Assembly (NCBI RefSeq): GCF_000195315.1 | Contig: NC_015389.1 | Location: forward strand, 930,001 to 994,000 | Reading direction: 5' to 3' | Length of the DNA stretch: 64,000 bases | Origin: Coriobacterium glomerans PW2 | GTDB taxonomy: Bacteria > Actinomycetota > Coriobacteriia > Coriobacteriales > Coriobacteriaceae | Made by a program: the position numbers and the translations under genes | In this document: one piece after another, positions 26,977 to 36,140 of the stretch | Numbering within the stretch: position 1 is the first letter of the stretch | How the letters are laid out: each line of letters begins with the position of its first letter | The notes under the pieces: generated by a model | The model's database searches: none | The model's input: only the letters and a program-made list of their open reading frames with translations | What the model was told of the DNA's origin: nothing

Positions 26977-28908
26977 ATGCGTGATCAGATTTCGGTGAGG
27001 CTCCCGGATGGCTCGCAGCGCGAGCTGCCGGCGGAATCGACGCTCGCCGACCTCGCGGCGTCGATCGGTGCCGGTCTCGCCCGCGCCGCGCTCGCCGGCA
27101 AGGTGAACGGCGAGATCGTCGATCTCGCCCGGCCGCTCGCCTGTGGCGACGAGGTCGAGATCCTGACGAATCGAAGCGGTGCCGACGCGCTCGCCGTGCT
27201 GCGCCACTCCGCGGCGCACATCCTGGCCGCCGCCATGGCGCACCTGTACGGTGACGTGGTGTTCGGCACGGGTCCCGCGATCGAGGACGGCTTCTACTAT
27301 GACATGCGGCTGCCCCGCTCGATCAGCCCGGACGATTTTTCGACCATCGAAGCCGAGATGAAAAAGATCGTCGCGGCAGATCTTCCCTTCGTGCGCGAGG
27401 AGGTCGGCTATGACGAGGCGCGTCGACTTCTGGCCGATCAGCCCCTGAAGCTCGAACTCATCGCCGAGCACGAGGCGAACGGCGATGCGCTCACGATCTA
27501 TCGCGTGGGCGATTTCATCGATCTGTGCGCCGGGCCGCATCTGAGCTCGACTGGGATGCTCAAGGCGTTCTCGCTCACGAAGCTCGCCGGCGCCTACTGG
27601 CGCGCGAACGCCGACAACGAGATGCTCACCCGTCTGTACGGCACCGCGTTCTTCTCCAAGAGGGATCTCGAGGAGCATCTGTTCCGCCTTGAGGAGGCCG
27701 CCAAGCGCGACCACAAGAAGCTCGGCCGAGAGCTGGGCATCTTCACGATGTTCGACGAGGCCGGCCCGGGGCTGCCGCTGTATCTGCCCGCCGGCGCGCG
27801 CGTGATCCGCCTCATGGAGACCTGGCTGTCCCGCGAGCTGTATCGTCGCGGCTACCAGGAGGTCATCACCCCGCATATCTACAAGTCCGACGTATGGAAG
27901 ACCTCGGGTCACTACGGCTACTATCGCGACAACATGTACTTCTTCAACATCAACGAGGGTACCGCGGAGGAGCCGCGCCTCTCGGAGTTCGGTGTGAAGC
28001 CCATGAACTGCCCCGGCCATGTGCTCATCTACAAAAACGATCTGCACAGCTACCGTGAGCTGCCCATCCGCTATTTCGAGTTCGGCACCGTCTACCGGCA
28101 CGAGCTGTCAGGAGCTGTGAACGGGCTGTTCCGGGCGCGCGGCTTCACACAGGATGATGCGCACGTGTTCTGCCGCGAGGATCAGGTGATCGACGAGATC
28201 GACTCGATCATGGACACGGTCGATTTCATCATGGGCACCTTCGAGCTGCCTTATACCTGTGAGATCTCGACGAGGCCGGACAAGAGCATCGGTGGCGACG
28301 ACATGTGGGAGAAGGCGGAGCGCTTCTTGGCGGAGGCGCTCGACCGACGCGGTATACCCTTTGAGATCAACGCCGGCGACGGTGCGTTCTACGGTCCCAA
28401 GATCGACGTGAAGGTCAAAGACTCGCTCGGGCGAACCTGGCAGTGCTCGACCATCCAGGTGGACTTCAACCTGCCTGAGCGCTTCGATCTGAGCTACCGC
28501 ACGGCCGACAACGACGAGCTGCGCCCATGGATGCTTCATCGGGCCATCTTCGGTTCGATCGATCGGTTTCTGGGCATCGTCATCGAGCACACGGCGGGTA
28601 ATTTTCCGCTGTGGCTGGCTCCGGTGCAGTGCGCCATCATCCCGATCGCCGATCGTCATCTCGACTACGCCTGCGAGATCAAGCGACTCATCGAGGCGGC
28701 CGGCGGGCGCGCCGAGGTCGCCGAGCACAACGAGCCGATGCGTGCCAAGATCGCCCGCGCGGAGGCTAAAAAGGTACCCTATATGCTCGTTGTCGGGGAC
28801 AAGGAGGCGGCCGCTCGCACGGTGTCGGTTCGCGAACACAGCGAGGGCGATCGGGGATCCATGCCGATCGACGAGTTTCTGAGCATCATCGAGGCCGCTC
28901 GCGTGTGA
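26977..28908 (+). CDS. thrS: Threonine--tRNA ligase
   Basis: 643 residues, full length class II synthetase. N-terminal TGS domain, second editing domain with HSAAHILAAAM and CAGPHL, catalytic core with motif 1 in GYQEVITPHIY, zinc ligands MNCPGH and later His residues, motif 2 (YRHELSGAVNGLFRARGFTQDDAHVFC) and motif 3 (LHRAIFGSIDRFLGIVIEH), and C-terminal anticodon-binding domain. GGAAGGGAA precedes the ATG. The stop overlaps the next gene start. Confidence 0.97.
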   Translation: MRDQISVRLPDGSQRELPAESTLADLAASIGAGLARAALAGKVNGEIVDLARPLACGDEVEILTNRSGADALAVLRHSAAHILAAAMAHLYGDVVFGTGPAIEDGFYYDMRLPRSISPDDFSTIEAEMKKIVAADLPFVREEVGYDEARRLLADQPLKLELIAEHEANGDALTIYRVGDFIDLCAGPHLSSTGMLKAFSLTKLAGAYWRANADNEMLTRLYGTAFFSKRDLEEHLFRLEEAAKRDHKKLGRELGIFTMFDEAGPGLPLYLPAGARVIRLMETWLSRELYRRGYQEVITPHIYKSDVWKTSGHYGYYRDNMYFFNINEGTAEEPRLSEFGVKPMNCPGHVLIYKNDLHSYRELPIRYFEFGTVYRHELSGAVNGLFRARGFTQDDAHVFCREDQVIDEIDSIMDTVDFIMGTFELPYTCEISTRPDKSIGGDDMWEKAERFLAEALDRRGIPFEINAGDGAFYGPKIDVKVKDSLGRTWQCSTIQVDFNLPERFDLSYRTADNDELRPWMLHRAIFGSIDRFLGIVIEHTAGNFPLWLAPVQCAIIPIADRHLDYACEIKRLIEAAGGRAEVAEHNEPMRAKIARAEAKKVPYMLVVGDKEAAARTVSVREHSEGDRGSMPIDEFLSIIEAARV

Positions 28909-30017
28909 TGTCCGCTCACAGCGATCGGCTCGACCCCGCATTCATTGAGTCCTTCTCCGCCGACGATGCGCTTCTGCTCGCTTCGGACAGCGTCTGCCGG
29001 GCTCTTGCGTCATCCTCGATCATCCGGCCTCAAGACATGTTGATCTGCAACCGGGATATCGCAGAGCAGATCGAACCCGATGCGCGCGCCGGTGCCCTAC
29101 TCCGGGTCGCCGATGATATCGAAGCGGCATCGTTCGCGGCTGCCTCGGAGCCCTTCTTCTGTTCCGACGATGGCGTCGCCGCCGAGCGGTGCCTCATCTG
29201 GCTCGTTTCCTCGATCGCGCCGACGGGCGCGCGCGTAGCCGACATCGGCGCGCTGGCTGATGCCGCTGCACAGGCGAAAGCGGTGCTGATCGTGGACAAC
29301 TCGATCGCGACGCATTTTTGCTGCACCCCCCTTCTGCTCGGCGCGGATGCGGTCGCAGAGCCTCTCGTTGTATCCGTCATCGAGCCTGAATGCCCATCAG
29401 ATTCCGTGTCGCTGTCGTTTGTGGCCCTCGCATGGCGCGAGGCGCGCAGGCGGGGCGGGAAACATGCGTGCGGCCGCGCGCGCGGATCTCGGATGCGACT
29501 CGCCAGACGGGTGTTTGCCGCGGATATCGATGAGGTTGAGCTGTCCGCCGAGTTGGTCTGCGCAGCCGAGCGCGCTGTACGGGCGCAGGCGCTTTGCGCT
29601 CAGAAGAGAAACGATCACGCCCGCGCGATAGCGGAATATCTGAGCTGCCACCCGCGCGTCGAAGCCGTGCGCTATCCGGGCTTCGAGGCGCACGTGGATC
29701 ATGAGCGGGCGTCTCGCGTGCTCAGACACGGTTTTGGTCCGATCATCGAGATCGATCTGGACGGCATCGAGTCAGCGACATCCATTGCAAAAGCCCTTGA
29801 TCATAGATCCGGGACATCCGCCTCATCCCTGATGGTTTCCCCTTCGACTCCGGATCAGCACGACCCCGCTCGGATCACGCGAGCGCGCGTCTTTTCGGCC
29901 GCGTCCTCTGTTCGCGCTGATCGCGAAAGGGGAGGGGGTCGCCGGGTCATCTTATCCGTCGGCACCGACGACCCTTTGGTCGTCTTGAACCTGATCGAGC
30001 ACGCGCTCGCATCGTGA
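28908..30017 (+). CDS. Degenerate Cys/Met-metabolism PLP-fold protein (probable pseudoenzyme)
   Basis: 369 residues with the fold pattern of cystathionine gamma-synthase relatives: KAVLIVDNSIATHFCCTPLL corresponds to the family's VVDNTFATP segment, NDHARAIAEYLSCHPRVEAV and YPGFEAHVDHERA match the C-terminal domain, and VILSVGTDDPLVVLNLIEHAL matches the family's final R-L-S-V-G helix region. The Ser-Ala-Thr-Lys motif that holds the PLP lysine is missing (the stretch reads PLVVSVIEPEC), and the substrate-binding Arg before LSVG is replaced. So catalysis by the usual route looks impossible. Starts in the thrS stop (TGATG), a GTG one codon earlier is also possible. Confidence 0.6.
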   Translation: MSAHSDRLDPAFIESFSADDALLLASDSVCRALASSSIIRPQDMLICNRDIAEQIEPDARAGALLRVADDIEAASFAAASEPFFCSDDGVAAERCLIWLVSSIAPTGARVADIGALADAAAQAKAVLIVDNSIATHFCCTPLLLGADAVAEPLVVSVIEPECPSDSVSLSFVALAWREARRRGGKHACGRARGSRMRLARRVFAADIDEVELSAELVCAAERAVRAQALCAQKRNDHARAIAEYLSCHPRVEAVRYPGFEAHVDHERASRVLRHGFGPIIEIDLDGIESATSIAKALDHRSGTSASSLMVSPSTPDQHDPARITRARVFSAASSVRADRERGGGRRVILSVGTDDPLVVLNLIEHALAS

Positions 30018-30111
30018 TATCGGAGAACATGAGGCGGGCGTCGGTGCGGACGTGTGGGGCGCGACAAAGCGCTAGAATGGTTTTCGGCAGATCAGGAAGG
30101 CGGGACACTAC

Positions 30112-30960
30112 ATGAGCAGAGCCGATGGGATCTTCGTCAGAATGTGCGAGGACATCCTCGAGAACGGAACCAGCACGCAAGGTGAGCGGGTCCGTCCCCG
30201 ATGGGCTGATGGCGCGTCGGCCTACACCCTCAAGAGCTTCGGCGTCACCGCCCGCTACGATCTGCGTGAGGAGTTCCCAGCTCTCACGCTGCGCAGAACC
30301 GCTCTCAAAAGCGCGATGGACGAGGTGCTCTGGATCTATCAGCGCAAATCCAACAACGTTCACGATCTCAACAGTCATATCTGGGACAGGTGGGCAGATG
30401 AGTCCGGTTCGATCGGCAAGGCCTACGGATACCAGATCGCCCAGCTCAGTCGCTATCCGGAAGGCGAGTTCGACCAGATGGACCGCGTGCTCTACGATCT
30501 TTCGCACACGCCCTACTCCAGGCGCATCATGACGAGCACCTACACGTTCGCCGATCTATCGGACATGCACCTCTATCCATGCGCCTACAGCTGCACCTAC
30601 AACGTTACCCGGTGCCCCGGCGATGACGCTTTGACGCTCAACATGGTTCTCATGCAGCGCAGCCAGGATGTGCTCGCGGCCAACAACTGGAACGTGTGCC
30701 AGTATGCGCTTTTGCTCATGATGGTAGCTCAGGTGTCCGGCATGATCCCCGGCGAGCTTCTGCACGTGATCGCCGATGCGCATATCTACGATCGACATGT
30801 CGAAATCGTTCGCGAGCTCATCGGGCGTCCGCGCCACCCCGCGCCCAAGGTTGCGCTCAACCCCGACGTCACCGATTTTTACGCATTCACGACCGATGAT
30901 CTGCTCGTTTGCGACTACGTTCACGGGCCGCAGATCAAAGACATCCCGATTGCCGTGTAG
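30112..30960 (+). CDS. thyA: Thymidylate synthase
   Basis: 282 residues. It methylates dUMP with methylene-THF, yielding dTMP and DHF. Active-site Cys157 lies in LYPCAYSCTYNV; Ala follows the cysteine where Escherichia coli ThyA has His, as in some Gram-positive variants. Other landmarks: KSNNVHDLN, ADESGSIGKAYGYQ, QRSQDVLAANNWNVCQYALL (nucleotide pocket), HVIADAHIYDRHVE. The -10-like TAGAAT lies 35 bases upstream. Followed by folA, which regenerates THF. Confidence 0.95.
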   Translation: MSRADGIFVRMCEDILENGTSTQGERVRPRWADGASAYTLKSFGVTARYDLREEFPALTLRRTALKSAMDEVLWIYQRKSNNVHDLNSHIWDRWADESGSIGKAYGYQIAQLSRYPEGEFDQMDRVLYDLSHTPYSRRIMTSTYTFADLSDMHLYPCAYSCTYNVTRCPGDDALTLNMVLMQRSQDVLAANNWNVCQYALLLMMVAQVSGMIPGELLHVIADAHIYDRHVEIVRELIGRPRHPAPKVALNPDVTDFYAFTTDDLLVCDYVHGPQIKDIPIAV

Positions 30961-30983
30961 GGCGTATGGTACAAGGAGCGCAT

Positions 30984-31580
30984 GTGAGAGAAACCGAGAG
31001 CGTCACATCGATCGGTACGGGCCGATCGCTTGGATCGCGGGCGTCGCAGCCGACGTCTTCCACCCTGCCCAACCTGTTCGCCATCGTATCGGTCTGTCGG
31101 GATTGGGGTATCGGATGCGCGGGCGACATGGTCGTGCGCAACCGCGTCGATATGCGCCACTTCGTCTCCTTGACGCGCGGCCATGCCGTCATCATGGGTC
31201 GCAAGACGCTGGAAAGCCTGCCCGGTGGCGCCCCCCTCAGGGATCGTCGCAACATCGTGCTCACGCACGATGAGACCTTCGCGCGCGAAGGCGTGACGAC
31301 CGTCTGCACGGCCGCGGCAGCGATCGGAGCCATCGCAGAGGAAGACGAGGCATGGCTCATCGGTGGCGCAGCGGTCTATCGATTGCTGCTTCCCTTCTGC
31401 AGTCGGGCTTTCGTTACGAAGCACGATTGCGTGCGGACCTGCGACGCCTACTTCCCGGATCTGGATGTCGATCCCGCCTGGAGCCTGGAGTGCGCCGGGA
31501 CCCGCGCGGTGCTCGCGTCCGGCGAGGGGGACGAGGGTCTCGGGTACTCGTTCGACGTCTACGTGAGGAGTTCCCTGTGA
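30984..31580 (+). CDS. folA: Dihydrofolate reductase
   Basis: 198 residues from GTG 30984, which has AAGGAG six bases upstream. The enzyme core begins about residue 30 (LFAIVSVCRDWGIG); HAVIMGRKTLESLPGG and AWLIGGAAVYRLLL are the NADPH- and folate-site motifs, and the family's FDVY end is present. The 28-residue N-terminal extension is unusual; an internal start may exist. It lies 23 bases after thyA and overlaps the flavodoxin gene by four bases. Confidence 0.92.
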   Translation: MRETESVTSIGTGRSLGSRASQPTSSTLPNLFAIVSVCRDWGIGCAGDMVVRNRVDMRHFVSLTRGHAVIMGRKTLESLPGGAPLRDRRNIVLTHDETFAREGVTTVCTAAAAIGAIAEEDEAWLIGGAAVYRLLLPFCSRAFVTKHDCVRTCDAYFPDLDVDPAWSLECAGTRAVLASGEGDEGLGYSFDVYVRSSL

Positions 31581-32164
31581 AAACCGTCATCCTGTATCGC
31601 TCAAGGCACCATGGCAACACCTTGCGACTCGTGGACGCGATCTTGGCGGCCCATCCCGAGGTCGATGCGATCGACGTCGGCGCACTCAGCAAAGACGCGC
31701 GCCCCGACATCGACCGCTACCATCTTGTGGGCGTCGCCTCGGGCATATACTACTCGTCCATGGACAAGCGGCTCATGCGCGCGGTCGAGGCGGCGCTGCG
31801 TCCCGGCGACAAGGTGTTCGGGCTCATGACCTATGGTGGCCGAAACAATTGGTATGGCAGGGACCTGGATGGTGTCTGCAGAATGAAGCATGCGACGTAT
31901 CTGGGCGCCTACGGCGCCCTGGGCTATGACACATGGGGGCCGTTTCGTCTTTTCGGCGGCCTGCACAAGGGACACCCCTCGGAGCAGGAGATCGCAGATG
32001 CCGTCGCGTTCTACGACAAGATCCTCGACGAGTACGGTGACATCATCGATGAGCAATACGCTCAGCGCGCTCGTCGACTCTCGGCCGAGGCCGCCAATCC
32101 GCGTGGCGGCGTGGTCGCGCTCATCAAGCGCACCATCAGCAGCATCGCGGGACATTTCTCGTGA
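31577..32164 (+). CDS. Flavodoxin-family protein
   Basis: 195 residues from GTG 31577, with GAGGAG eight bases upstream and GTGA overlap with the folA stop. The N-terminal FMN phosphate loop is YRSRHHGNTLRLVDAI; GVASGIYYSSMDKRLMRAVEA and GLMTYGGRNNWYGRDL fit the flavodoxin fold. A C-terminal extension of 40 residues carries an Arg/Ala-rich helix. Probably a cytosolic FMN electron carrier or quinone-type reductase; partner unknown. Confidence 0.8.
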   Translation: MKTVILYRSRHHGNTLRLVDAILAAHPEVDAIDVGALSKDARPDIDRYHLVGVASGIYYSSMDKRLMRAVEAALRPGDKVFGLMTYGGRNNWYGRDLDGVCRMKHATYLGAYGALGYDTWGPFRLFGGLHKGHPSEQEIADAVAFYDKILDEYGDIIDEQYAQRARRLSAEAANPRGGVVALIKRTISSIAGHFS

Positions 32165-33036
32165 GATGCCAGCTCGTACGTATTCGCGAGCTGGCAGATG
32201 AGCGCCTCGACGCCTATGCGCGACTCACCGAGCGAGAGCTGCGATCGGTTCTCGAGCCCGAGAAGGGCCTGTTTATCGCTGAGAGCGCCAAGGTGATCGA
32301 GCGCGCGCTCGAGGCGGGCATGGAGCCGATCAGCTTTCTTGTGGCCGAGGACCGTCTCGAGTCGCTCGAACCGATTCTCGCGCTTGTCGACGCAGCCGAA
32401 CCGATACCCATATTCGTCGCAGCTCAGGAACTTTTGGTATCGCTCACCGGCTTCGCGCTCACGCGAGGCGCGCTTGCCGCCATGCGCCGTCCGCCTCTGC
32501 CGGACCCCGTCGAGATGCTCGCGGGATGCCGTCGCGTCTGCGTTCTCGATGGCCTCGTCGATCACACGAATGTGGGTGCGGCGTTTCGCAGCGCGGCGGC
32601 ACTCAACGTCGATGCGGTGCTCGTCAGCCCCACGTGCTGCGATCCTCTGTACCGTCGAGCGGTTCGCGTGTCCATGGGCACGGTGTTTCAGGTGCCTTGG
32701 ACGAGATTGGGAGCAGATCGCGCGAGCTGGCCTCAAGACGGCATGGCGACGCTGCGCGCCGCCGGCTTCACGTGCGCCGCGCTCGCGCTGGCCGACGAAT
32801 CGATCTCTCTGGACGACCCGATTCTCACAGCAATCGATCGATTGGCGCTGTTCTTCGGAACCGAGGGCCGCGGTCTCAGCGATCGGGTCATCGAGGCGTG
32901 CGACATGATCGTTCGCATACCGATGGCGGGCGGTGTGGACTCGCTGAACGTGGCCGCCGCCTCTGCTGTCGTCTTCTGGCAGCTCTGCCCTCACGCTACC
33001 AACAGATATAGATATCGTCCCAGCCGCTTTGCATGA
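32161..33036 (+). CDS. TrmH (SpoU) family RNA 2'-O-methyltransferase
   Basis: 291 residues from GTG 32161, overlapping the previous stop (GTGA). N-terminal substrate-binding part (FIAESAKVIERALEAG) and a knotted SPOUT domain: motif 1 LDGLVDHTNVGAAFRSAAA, motif 2 LALFFGTEGRGLSDRVIEACD, motif 3 IPMAGGVDSLNVAAASAVVF. Methylates ribose 2'-OH in rRNA or tRNA with SAM; the target cannot be told. Confidence 0.9.
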   Translation: MRCQLVRIRELADERLDAYARLTERELRSVLEPEKGLFIAESAKVIERALEAGMEPISFLVAEDRLESLEPILALVDAAEPIPIFVAAQELLVSLTGFALTRGALAAMRRPPLPDPVEMLAGCRRVCVLDGLVDHTNVGAAFRSAAALNVDAVLVSPTCCDPLYRRAVRVSMGTVFQVPWTRLGADRASWPQDGMATLRAAGFTCAALALADESISLDDPILTAIDRLALFFGTEGRGLSDRVIEACDMIVRIPMAGGVDSLNVAAASAVVFWQLCPHATNRYRYRPSRFA

Positions 33037-33213
33037 TCGTTCGCCCGCCGCGCAGACGGCATCGCGTCGGGGACTGGGCGCGCGATGCGAGACCGATGCC
33101 GCCCTCGTCTAGGCCTTGGCGTCTCCGGTGCAGATCTGCACCTTTCCGATATCGAGTTTTGACACCTTTTCTTCCTTTTTGCTCGTTGGCCCTGTCTATG
33201 TGCGTTTCGCTCG

Positions 33214-33227
33214 GGTATCGTTATACC
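33214..33227. promoter_or_regulatory. Small palindrome upstream of ftsH
   Basis: GGTAT-CGTT-ATACC, a perfect 5+5 inverted repeat 32 bases before the ftsH start, overlapping where a promoter -10 is expected (TTATAC). Possible operator, but short enough to arise by chance. Confidence 0.3.
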
Positions 33228-33258
33228 ATCTTGATTCTCTTGAAACGGAGCTCTCTTC

Positions 33259-35214
33259 ATGGAGATGGATGATCGCAAACGCAAGCGCACCCTGCTGATG
33301 TATATCCTGCTCATCTGCGCAGTTTATCTTATTGTGAACGTGTTCGTACTGCCCAGAGTCAAGCAGCAGCAGATCAAGGATACGGATTACTCTCAATTCG
33401 TGGACGATCTCAACAAGAAGAATATCGACTCGGTGGAGTATCACACGGATTCCTATGAGATCCTCTACAAGAAAAAAGGGGAGGACGACAGCATCGCCTA
33501 CCGGACGACGGGTGTTCCCAACGATGCGGCGTTCACCGATCGGGTGCTCAAAGCCGGCGCCTCGCTCAAGTCGACCTACAACGACGGCAGTTCCAACGCG
33601 ATATTCTCTCTGCTGCTGACGATGATTCTCCCGATCGGATTTTTCGCACTCGCAGGTTGGCTGCTCAACCGCCGTATGAAGAAGTCGATGGGCGACGACG
33701 GACCCTCTATGAACTTCGGTGGTGGTTTCGGTATGGGCGGCGGCTTGGGCAAGTCCGGGGCGAGGATCATCGGCTCCAAGGAGGTCGGTATCACATTCAA
33801 GGATGTGGCGGGCCAGGAGGAGGCGAAGGAGGCCCTCAAAGAGGTCGTGGACTTTCTTGAGAATCCCAAGCGCTATGAGGAGATAGGTGCCAAGCTTCCG
33901 CGGGGCGCGCTGCTCGTCGGCCCCCCGGGAACCGGCAAGACCCTGATGGCGAAGGCGGTCGCCGGCGAGGCAGGCGTGCCGTTCTTCTCGATCTCGGGCT
34001 CCGAGTTCGTCGAGATGTTCGTCGGGCGCGGCGCGGCGAAGGTGCGCGATCTGTTCAAACAGGCCAACGAGAAGGCCCCGTGCATCGTCTTCATCGATGA
34101 GATCGATACGATCGGCAAACGCCGGGACGGCGGTGGCATCTCGGGCAACGATGAGCGCGAGCAGACTCTGAATCAGCTGCTGACTGAGATGGACGGATTC
34201 GACAACCACAAGGGAATCGTGGTCATCGCGGCGACGAATCGTCCCGATACACTCGATCCGGCGCTGCTCCGGCCGGGTCGTTTCGACCGTCGGATCCCGG
34301 TCGAGCTGCCCGATCTCGCGGGCAGAAACGCGATTCTCAAGCTTCACTCGAAGGATGTCAAGACGGAGGAGCCCATCGATCTGAATGCGGTCGCGCGGGC
34401 CACCCCTGGAGCTTCGGGGGCCGATCTGGCAAATATCATCAATGAGGGGGCCCTGCGGGCCGTGCGCATGGGGCGCAAGCGCGCCACCCAAGATGATTTC
34501 GAGGAATCGGTCGAGGTCGTCATCGCGGGCATGGAGCGCAAATCGACCGTCCTCTCCGACCATGAGAAACAGGTGGTGTCCTATCACGAGATCGGGCACG
34601 CGATCGTCGCCGCGAGCCAGAAGGGTGCAGCACCTGTCACCAAGATCACGATCGTGCCGCGCACGTCGGGAGCTCTGGGCTATACGATGCAGGTTGAAGA
34701 TGATGAGAAGTTCTTGACCACGCGTCAGGAGGTGCTCGACAAGCTGACGGTCTACTGCGGCGGCCGGGCTGCCGAGGAGCTCATCTTCGATGAGATGACC
34801 ACAGGTGCCGCCAATGACATCGAGCAGGCGACGAAGCTTGCGCGCAACATGATCACGCGCTTCGGGATGTCCAAGGAGTTCGGCATGATGGCTCTGGGTA
34901 CGGTGCAGAACGCCTATCTCAATCAGGACACGTCGCTCACCTGCGCGCCGGGCACCGCAGAACGCGTCGACGAAGCAGTGCAGAAGCTTCTTGAGGCGGC
35001 GCATCAGCGTTCGCTGCAGCTGCTGAGGGAGAACAAGTTCAAGCTTCACGAGCTGGCGCGCTACCTTTACAAGAAGGAGTCCATCACCGGCGAGGAGTTC
35101 ATGAACCTGCTCAGCCGCGAAAACCCGTTGATCCCGAAGCCGAAGACCGGCAGCGCGGCCGAATCGGACGGCGCCGCCGCTGAATCCGAGAGCGCTTCGC
35201 AGACCCGGGCCTGA
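33259..35214 (+). CDS. ftsH: ATP-dependent zinc metalloprotease FtsH
   Basis: 651 residues. Two transmembrane helices (about 11-30 and 112-136) flank an extracytoplasmic domain; then an AAA+ module with Walker A GPPGTGKT (221-228), Walker B IVFIDEID, the second region of homology ([20 protein letters not shown]) and the zinc protease motif HEIGH (443-447). Gly-rich linker ([14 protein letters not shown]) after the second helix. Degrades misfolded membrane and short-lived soluble proteins. Ser/Ala/Glu-rich tail. Monocistronic by spacing. Confidence 0.97.
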   Translation: MEMDDRKRKRTLLMYILLICAVYLIVNVFVLPRVKQQQIKDTDYSQFVDDLNKKNIDSVEYHTDSYEILYKKKGEDDSIAYRTTGVPNDAAFTDRVLKAGASLKSTYNDGSSNAIFSLLLTMILPIGFFALAGWLLNRRMKKSMGDDGPSMNFGGGFGMGGGLGKSGARIIGSKEVGITFKDVAGQEEAKEALKEVVDFLENPKRYEEIGAKLPRGALLVGPPGTGKTLMAKAVAGEAGVPFFSISGSEFVEMFVGRGAAKVRDLFKQANEKAPCIVFIDEIDTIGKRRDGGGISGNDEREQTLNQLLTEMDGFDNHKGIVVIAATNRPDTLDPALLRPGRFDRRIPVELPDLAGRNAILKLHSKDVKTEEPIDLNAVARATPGASGADLANIINEGALRAVRMGRKRATQDDFEESVEVVIAGMERKSTVLSDHEKQVVSYHEIGHAIVAASQKGAAPVTKITIVPRTSGALGYTMQVEDDEKFLTTRQEVLDKLTVYCGGRAAEELIFDEMTTGAANDIEQATKLARNMITRFGMSKEFGMMALGTVQNAYLNQDTSLTCAPGTAERVDEAVQKLLEAAHQRSLQLLRENKFKLHELARYLYKKESITGEEFMNLLSRENPLIPKPKTGSAAESDGAAAESESASQTRA

Positions 35215-35393
35215 TGCGATAGACAGCTTGAGGCCCCAACGCGCTGAGAAATCGCGTGTGGTGCGAGTTTGCCATCGGTGATTCTCGCGATCAGAAACCG
35301 ACAAGGAATCGGTAAGCCCGCGCGGCATAAGTTCTCTTTGGTCGCCTCCTCCAGAAGCAATCATGCGATGATGCTGGCCAAGGGGGTGGAACC

Positions 35394-36140
35394 ATGGCAC
35401 AGCTTTCGCGCGCAGGCGCTGCGGACAAGGCGGCTCGATTACAAAAACGGTTTGGACGTCGGCCCCTGATCGCCGCGGCGATCGCGATTCTTGTCATCGT
35501 CGCCGTGATCGTAGGCGCGATGCAGGCGAATGGTCGGGCCGTCTCGATCGAGCGGGATGTCCGGTCGGACACCGGCTCGACCGCTCGGGGGTCGCGCGGT
35601 CGAGATGAGAGCGGATCGGGCAAACGGGATCGAAATGGCCGCGCTGCGGGCTCCAAAGACAGCGATGATCAGCAGACCGAGACACAGCAGCTTGTTGTCG
35701 ACGTCTCGGGTGCCGTCATGGCGCCCGCCGTCGTTCAGCTCGTTTCCGGTGCCCGCGTCGCCGATGCCATCGCCGCAGCCGGTGGCCTTTCCTCAGACGC
35801 TGATGTCTCGGCGCTCAACCGAGCCGCCAAGGTCTCAGACGGAGACAAGATCTATGTCCCCCGGCAGGGCGAGCAGGGAGCACCCGCTGCCCCCGCTGGC
35901 CAAAAGGCCGGATCGAATTCCGGCGGCAGGGCGGCATCGGGTGCGAGCTCATTGGTGAACATCAACACCGCCACCGCAGAGGAGCTCGATGCGCTTCCCG
36001 GCGTGGGACCTTCGACGGCGCAGGCGATCATTGACGATCGCACTCAGAACGGCCCGTTTTCCGGCATAGAGGATCTGATGCGGGTGAGCGGGATCGGCGA
36101 GAAGAAGTTCGAGAAACTGAAAAGCAAGATCTGCGCATGA
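35394..36140 (+). CDS. comEA: Competence DNA-binding protein ComEA
   Basis: 248 residues. One transmembrane helix (about 23-43), an Arg/Ser/Gly-rich linker, a SLBB domain (VDVSGAVMAPAVVQL to DGDKIYVPRQG), an Ala/Gly linker and two C-terminal helix-hairpin-helix motifs (LDALPGVGPSTAQAIIDD and LMRVSGIGEKKFEKLK). It binds incoming double-stranded DNA outside the membrane and hands it to ComEC, whose gene overlaps its stop codon (ATGA). Confidence 0.93.
   Translation: MAQLSRAGAADKAARLQKRFGRRPLIAAAIAILVIVAVIVGAMQANGRAVSIERDVRSDTGSTARGSRGRDESGSGKRDRNGRAAGSKDSDDQQTETQQLVVDVSGAVMAPAVVQLVSGARVADAIAAAGGLSSDADVSALNRAAKVSDGDKIYVPRQGEQGAPAAPAGQKAGSNSGGRAASGASSLVNINTATAEELDALPGVGPSTAQAIIDDRTQNGPFSGIEDLMRVSGIGEKKFEKLKSKICA

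Noticed and set aside
33196-35400. 734-codon minus-strand open frame opposite ftsH.
   Set aside because: Antisense shadow; overlaps the ftsH promoter region and has no family features.
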